In this document: positions 6,185 through 8,186 of the stretch, piece after piece
Layout of the letters: every line of letters starts with the position of its first letter
Position numbering within the stretch: the stretch's first letter is position 1
DNA from: Candidatus Segatella mututuai
GTDB taxonomy: Bacteria > Bacteroidota > Bacteroidia > Bacteroidales > Bacteroidaceae
Direction: 5' to 3'
Length of the DNA stretch: 8,186 bases
Assembly: GCA_002439605.1 (NCBI GenBank)
Contig: DJOI01000068.1
Span: 1 to 8,186, forward strand
The notes under the pieces: model-generated
What the model saw: the letters and a program-made list of their open reading frames with translations, nothing else
Told to the model about the DNA's origin: nothing
The model's database searches: none
Translations under genes and position numbers: made by a program

Positions 6185-6393
6185 TGATAATAGTTGGACA
6201 GAAATGCTATGCTTTACGAAAGTGTCATTGATAGTTGTATCTCCTCACGCAGCATTTTTATCAGCTATATTACTGATTGTTAGGAACAAAAGATTGAAAA
6301 ACTATCTGCTATTTGCACCCTCTTTGTATTTTATGTGCTCTAAGATTGTTGAGTGCTTTATATCAAGTATTTAGTACAAAAAATAAGCAAAAA

Positions 6394-6713
6394 GTGGGTA
6401 CATCAAATTGGACAGCCTATATTCCAGATTATACCAAATATGGTATGACTCTTGTCTTAGATAAAATTGACAAAATGTTGAATTGCCGTAAGGCCGTCAA
6501 GAAAATACTGGTCGGCATGATGGGGTATATAAAAAGAAATTTAGCGAATACAGCTTTAAAAATAGAACAAAATGGCAGAGGGTAAAAACAATATTCTTCG
6601 TTTTGAGGCTCACCTAATAGCTTTTTGCTGAATGCTTGAATGTATGCTACGAAGACAAAAGAGATGGTAAGACCCTGAAACTTTTGTCGGAAAAAGCTGG
6701 AAATGCCAAGTAA
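6394..6713 (+). pseudogene. Probable remnant of one or two small genes, family not recognised
   Basis: A frame from GTG 6394 to TAA 6585 encodes about 63 residues with a helical, Lys-rich look (KYGMTLVLDKIDKML, then AVKKILVGMMGYIKRNL). A second frame starts at ATG 6572, overlapping by 14 bp, and reads MAEGKNNILRFEAHLIAFC before a TGA at 6629-6631. Protein-like sequence resumes one frame over at 6645, reading CYEDKRDGKTLKLLSEKAGNAK to a TAA at 6711-6713. This pattern suggests a coding sequence broken by an in-frame stop and a one-base shift near 6629-6645. The short overlap of the two frames resembles translationally coupled gene pairs, including those of some insertion sequences. I cannot name the family, and no inverted ends or target duplications were found. 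Confidence 0.35.
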
Positions 6714-6749
6714 ATAGGGGTGATAAATGTATAAAAATACCTTATTTGT

Positions 6750-6780
6750 TTTGTGTTGTCTTTTATTTACTGTATTTTTG
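6750..6780 (+). promoter_or_regulatory. Bacteroidota-type promoter for the thioesterase gene
   Basis: TTTG at 6750-6753 (-33 element) and TATTTTTG at 6773-6780 (-7 element, TAnnTTTG) are separated by exactly 19 bp, the expected spacing for the Bacteroidota primary sigma factor. Transcription would start a few bases after 6780. That gives a leader of about 70 nt ending in the A/G-rich AAAAAGAAAGGGCAAAAGT before the ATG at 6855. This also argues that a longer frame reaching back to 6753 is not the real gene. Confidence 0.75.
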
Positions 6781-6854
6781 CAAAAAATACTCCGATTGCA
6801 TGTTCCTCGATGGGAAATGCAGACTTGATAATTTTAAAAAGAAAGGGCAAAAGT

Positions 6855-7292
6855 ATGAACATAGATGATGTGGTAAAGAGAATCGACAATACCGACGGAC
6901 TTTCCAAAACGCTTGGTATGAAATTTATCTCAACTCCAGAGCCAGACACCATTATGGCGACGATGAAGGTGGATGAGCGTAATCGCCAGCCTTTTGGCTT
7001 TTTGAGCGGTGGAGCCAGCTTGGCTCTTGCCGAGAATGTGGCGGGCATCGGTTCGTTGGCACTATGTCCTGGGCGCATAGCCGTGGGCATCAACGTGAGT
7101 GGAACTCATGTCATCGCCGTGTCGGAAGGTGACACCGTGACCGCCTTAGCCAAGTTGGTACACAAGGGACGAGTGCTACACACATGGCAGGTGGACATCA
7201 GAAACTCCCAGGGGGAGACAGTGTGCACTGTGCAAGTTACCAACTATGTGATAACCCTCAAGAAAGACCAACCAAAGAAGCAAGCAGAATAG
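6855..7292 (+). CDS. Hotdog-fold acyl-CoA thioesterase (PaaI/YdiI-like)
   Basis: This small cytosolic protein of 145 residues has the hotdog fold and probably hydrolyses an acyl-CoA or aryl-CoA thioester. The segment TIMATMKVDERNRQPFGFLSGGASLALAENVAG (32-64) closely parallels E. coli YdiI/MenI, the 1,4-dihydroxy-2-naphthoyl-CoA thioesterase of menaquinone synthesis. Q45 and the catalytic carboxylate E60 correspond to Gln48 and Glu63. The HGG histidine (His54 in YdiI) is replaced by serine (S51 in LSGG). The C-terminal VLHTWQVDIRNSQGETVCTVQVTNYVI completes the strand pattern. The start is ATG at 6855, placed after the promoter at 6750-6780; an in-frame TTG start at 6753 would lie inside that promoter. 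There are no men genes beside it, so the substrate is uncertain. It is transcribed alone and converges on the barrel gene 15 bp away, with no obvious terminator between. Confidence 0.88.
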   Translation: MNIDDVVKRIDNTDGLSKTLGMKFISTPEPDTIMATMKVDERNRQPFGFLSGGASLALAENVAGIGSLALCPGRIAVGINVSGTHVIAVSEGDTVTALAKLVHKGRVLHTWQVDIRNSQGETVCTVQVTNYVITLKKDQPKKQAE

Positions 7293-7307
7293 GTTTTGTA
7301 AAGTCCC

Positions 7308-8186
7308 CTATTTCCCGAATCTCGAAGTATCGACTTCCTCATGCTGCTTGGCCTTGTATCCTCCGAAACGGTAGGTGAGGGAGAGACCGATGATTCTGCC
7401 GAAGTGCATGTCATTGATGACGTGCTGTCCCTTATAGGTATCGTGTAGATTGTTGTCAGCAGTCTCGAAGATGTCGTTGCAATAGGCTTTCATCTGGAGT
7501 TTGTCGCCCTTGAGAGGTTTCCAAGTGAGGGCGGCGTTCAAATAACCTGCCGCAGGACTGTCGATGATGCCTTGGATGGCATCGGTGCGGATGAAGGCAT
7601 CAAGGTTCAGAATCACATGCTTGCCAAAGAGAAAGGTGCCGTTCCATGTTGCTTGGCTGAACCACTTGCTACGGTTGAAGGGGAGGTTGTAGAAGTGGGA
7701 GTTCTTGTCGTTCTGATATGCCTCGATGAAGGTAAGGCGATTCTGCCACCAGTTGCCGATGTTGATAGGTGCCGTGAGCATCAAGCCTGCTATTGTGACG
7801 TGGTCGAAGTTGGTGAACTTATATTCCGCTTCCTTCTTGGTGTCGCTTTGGTAAGGAAGCTGACGGAACTCATCGGTAGAATTCTGGAGGAAGAGGCTTG
7901 CCACGTATCTGCTGTGCAGAATATAAGTAAGCGAGAGGTCGAGGTCTCGTGATGGCTTCAATGTCGGGTTACCCACAATCTTGCCATATCCGCCTGCATT
8001 GTAGGTGGTGAAGTTCTTTACCGACCAGTAGGATGGATAATCTCTGTCGCAATCCAAGTCGAGCTTGAGGATATGTCCTGCCTTGGGTAGATAGGTGATG
8101 GAGAGGGTCGGGAAGATGTTCCACTCATGCCAAATATTGGTGTGGTAATATTCTTCCATGAGCGATGCCTCCATCGTGAGCTTCTG
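7308..8186 (-). CDS. Outer-membrane beta-barrel protein, TonB-receptor-like, C-terminal part
   Basis: The frame is open to the right window edge, so 292 C-terminal residues are visible and the N-terminus lies outside. The sequence alternates polar and hydrophobic/aromatic residues in strand-length blocks, as in large outer-membrane barrels. Recognisable segments are GKIVGNPTLKPSRDLDLSLTY, the R-Y-V-A-S-L-F-L-Q strand after it, and the terminal GRIIGLSLTYRFGGYKAK followed by EEVDTSRFGK. This is the style of the OMP_b-brl_3 family of Bacteroidota, which often has an N-terminal carboxypeptidase-regulatory-like domain and resembles TonB-dependent receptors. Such proteins sit in the outer membrane. 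No SusD partner or substrate clue is in the window, so transport substrate or other role is unknown. An ATG at 8172-8174 is internal, since coding sequence continues upstream of it without a stop. Confidence 0.85.
   Translation of the reverse strand, partial: QKLTMEASLMEEYYHTNIWHEWNIFPTLSITYLPKAGHILKLDLDCDRDYPSYWSVKNFTTYNAGGYGKIVGNPTLKPSRDLDLSLTYILHSRYVASLFLQNSTDEFRQLPYQSDTKKEAEYKFTNFDHVTIAGLMLTAPINIGNWWQNRLTFIEAYQNDKNSHFYNLPFNRSKWFSQATWNGTFLFGKHVILNLDAFIRTDAIQGIIDSPAAGYLNAALTWKPLKGDKLQMKAYCNDIFETADNNLHDTYKGQHVINDMHFGRIIGLSLTYRFGGYKAKQHEEVDTSRFGK

Larger units (their letters stand above)
5814..6749. other. Long intergenic region, no convincing intact gene
   Basis: Nearly 1 kb separates the lysS promoter from the thioesterase promoter. 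Frames open on both strands (for example around 5786-6180 minus and 5653-5976 plus) give low-complexity, Cys/His/Thr-rich peptides with no family resemblance and mostly non-ATG starts. Visible structure includes the palindromes AGAGCTCT (6006-6013) and TTCCATATGGAA (6024-6035), the 22-bp imperfect repeats at 6097-6184, an A/T-rich stretch at about 6190-6390 with nothing recognisable, and probable gene remnants at 6394-6713. The low coding content and remnants suggest old insertion and decay. I see no tRNA, rRNA or CRISPR array. Confidence 0.5.

Noticed and set aside
6753..6854. N-terminal extension of the thioesterase back to 6753
   Set aside because: Starts at TTG inside the promoter and encodes leader DNA; the family begins near the ATG at 6855.

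Overview
The window looks like chromosome from a Bacteroidota bacterium, most likely the Prevotella/Segatella group. The evidence is protein-level: LysS, GpsA, Pgi and the HAD enzyme all read as Bacteroidales-type proteins. Two TAnnTTTG promoter boxes typical of Bacteroidota and a C-terminal OMP_b-brl_3-type outer-membrane barrel point the same way. This is recognition from memory, not a database search.

Positions about 124-5764 form one block on the minus strand. In transcription order it reads lysS (lysyl-tRNA synthetase), a small four-helix-bundle (S23/TIGR02436-type) protein, gpsA (glycerol-3-phosphate dehydrogenase), pgi (glucose-6-phosphate isomerase) and a HAD phosphatase. The HAD enzyme carries the marker residues of the Bacteroides pyrophosphatase BT2127. 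A promoter-like box lies just upstream of lysS, and a 13-bp-stem hairpin closes the block at 95-140. The four main enzymes are housekeeping: tRNA charging, phospholipid backbone supply, the glucose-6-P/fructose-6-P step, and probably pyrophosphate removal.

The unusual part is between these genes. Arrays of a 7-bp repeat (RTGTTAA on one strand) lie in inverted orientation at two places. One pair brackets the four-helix-bundle gene between lysS and gpsA. The other pair brackets about 70 bp of non-coding DNA between pgi and the HAD gene. The two loci share an 18-bp outer left end and a 28-bp right array exactly. They look like two members of one element family, one with and one without an ORF. 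The gpsA-side arm is further expanded to three tandem 51-bp units.

Positions 5765-6854 contain no convincing intact gene. They hold the lysS promoter, four diverged 22-bp tandem repeats with overlapping TGCCCA/TGGGCA hairpins, a probable broken gene (about 6394-6713), and a well-formed promoter at 6750-6780. That promoter drives a hotdog-fold acyl-CoA thioesterase (6855-7292, plus strand). Converging on it from the right edge is the C-terminal part of an outer-membrane beta-barrel protein (7308 to the window end, minus strand).
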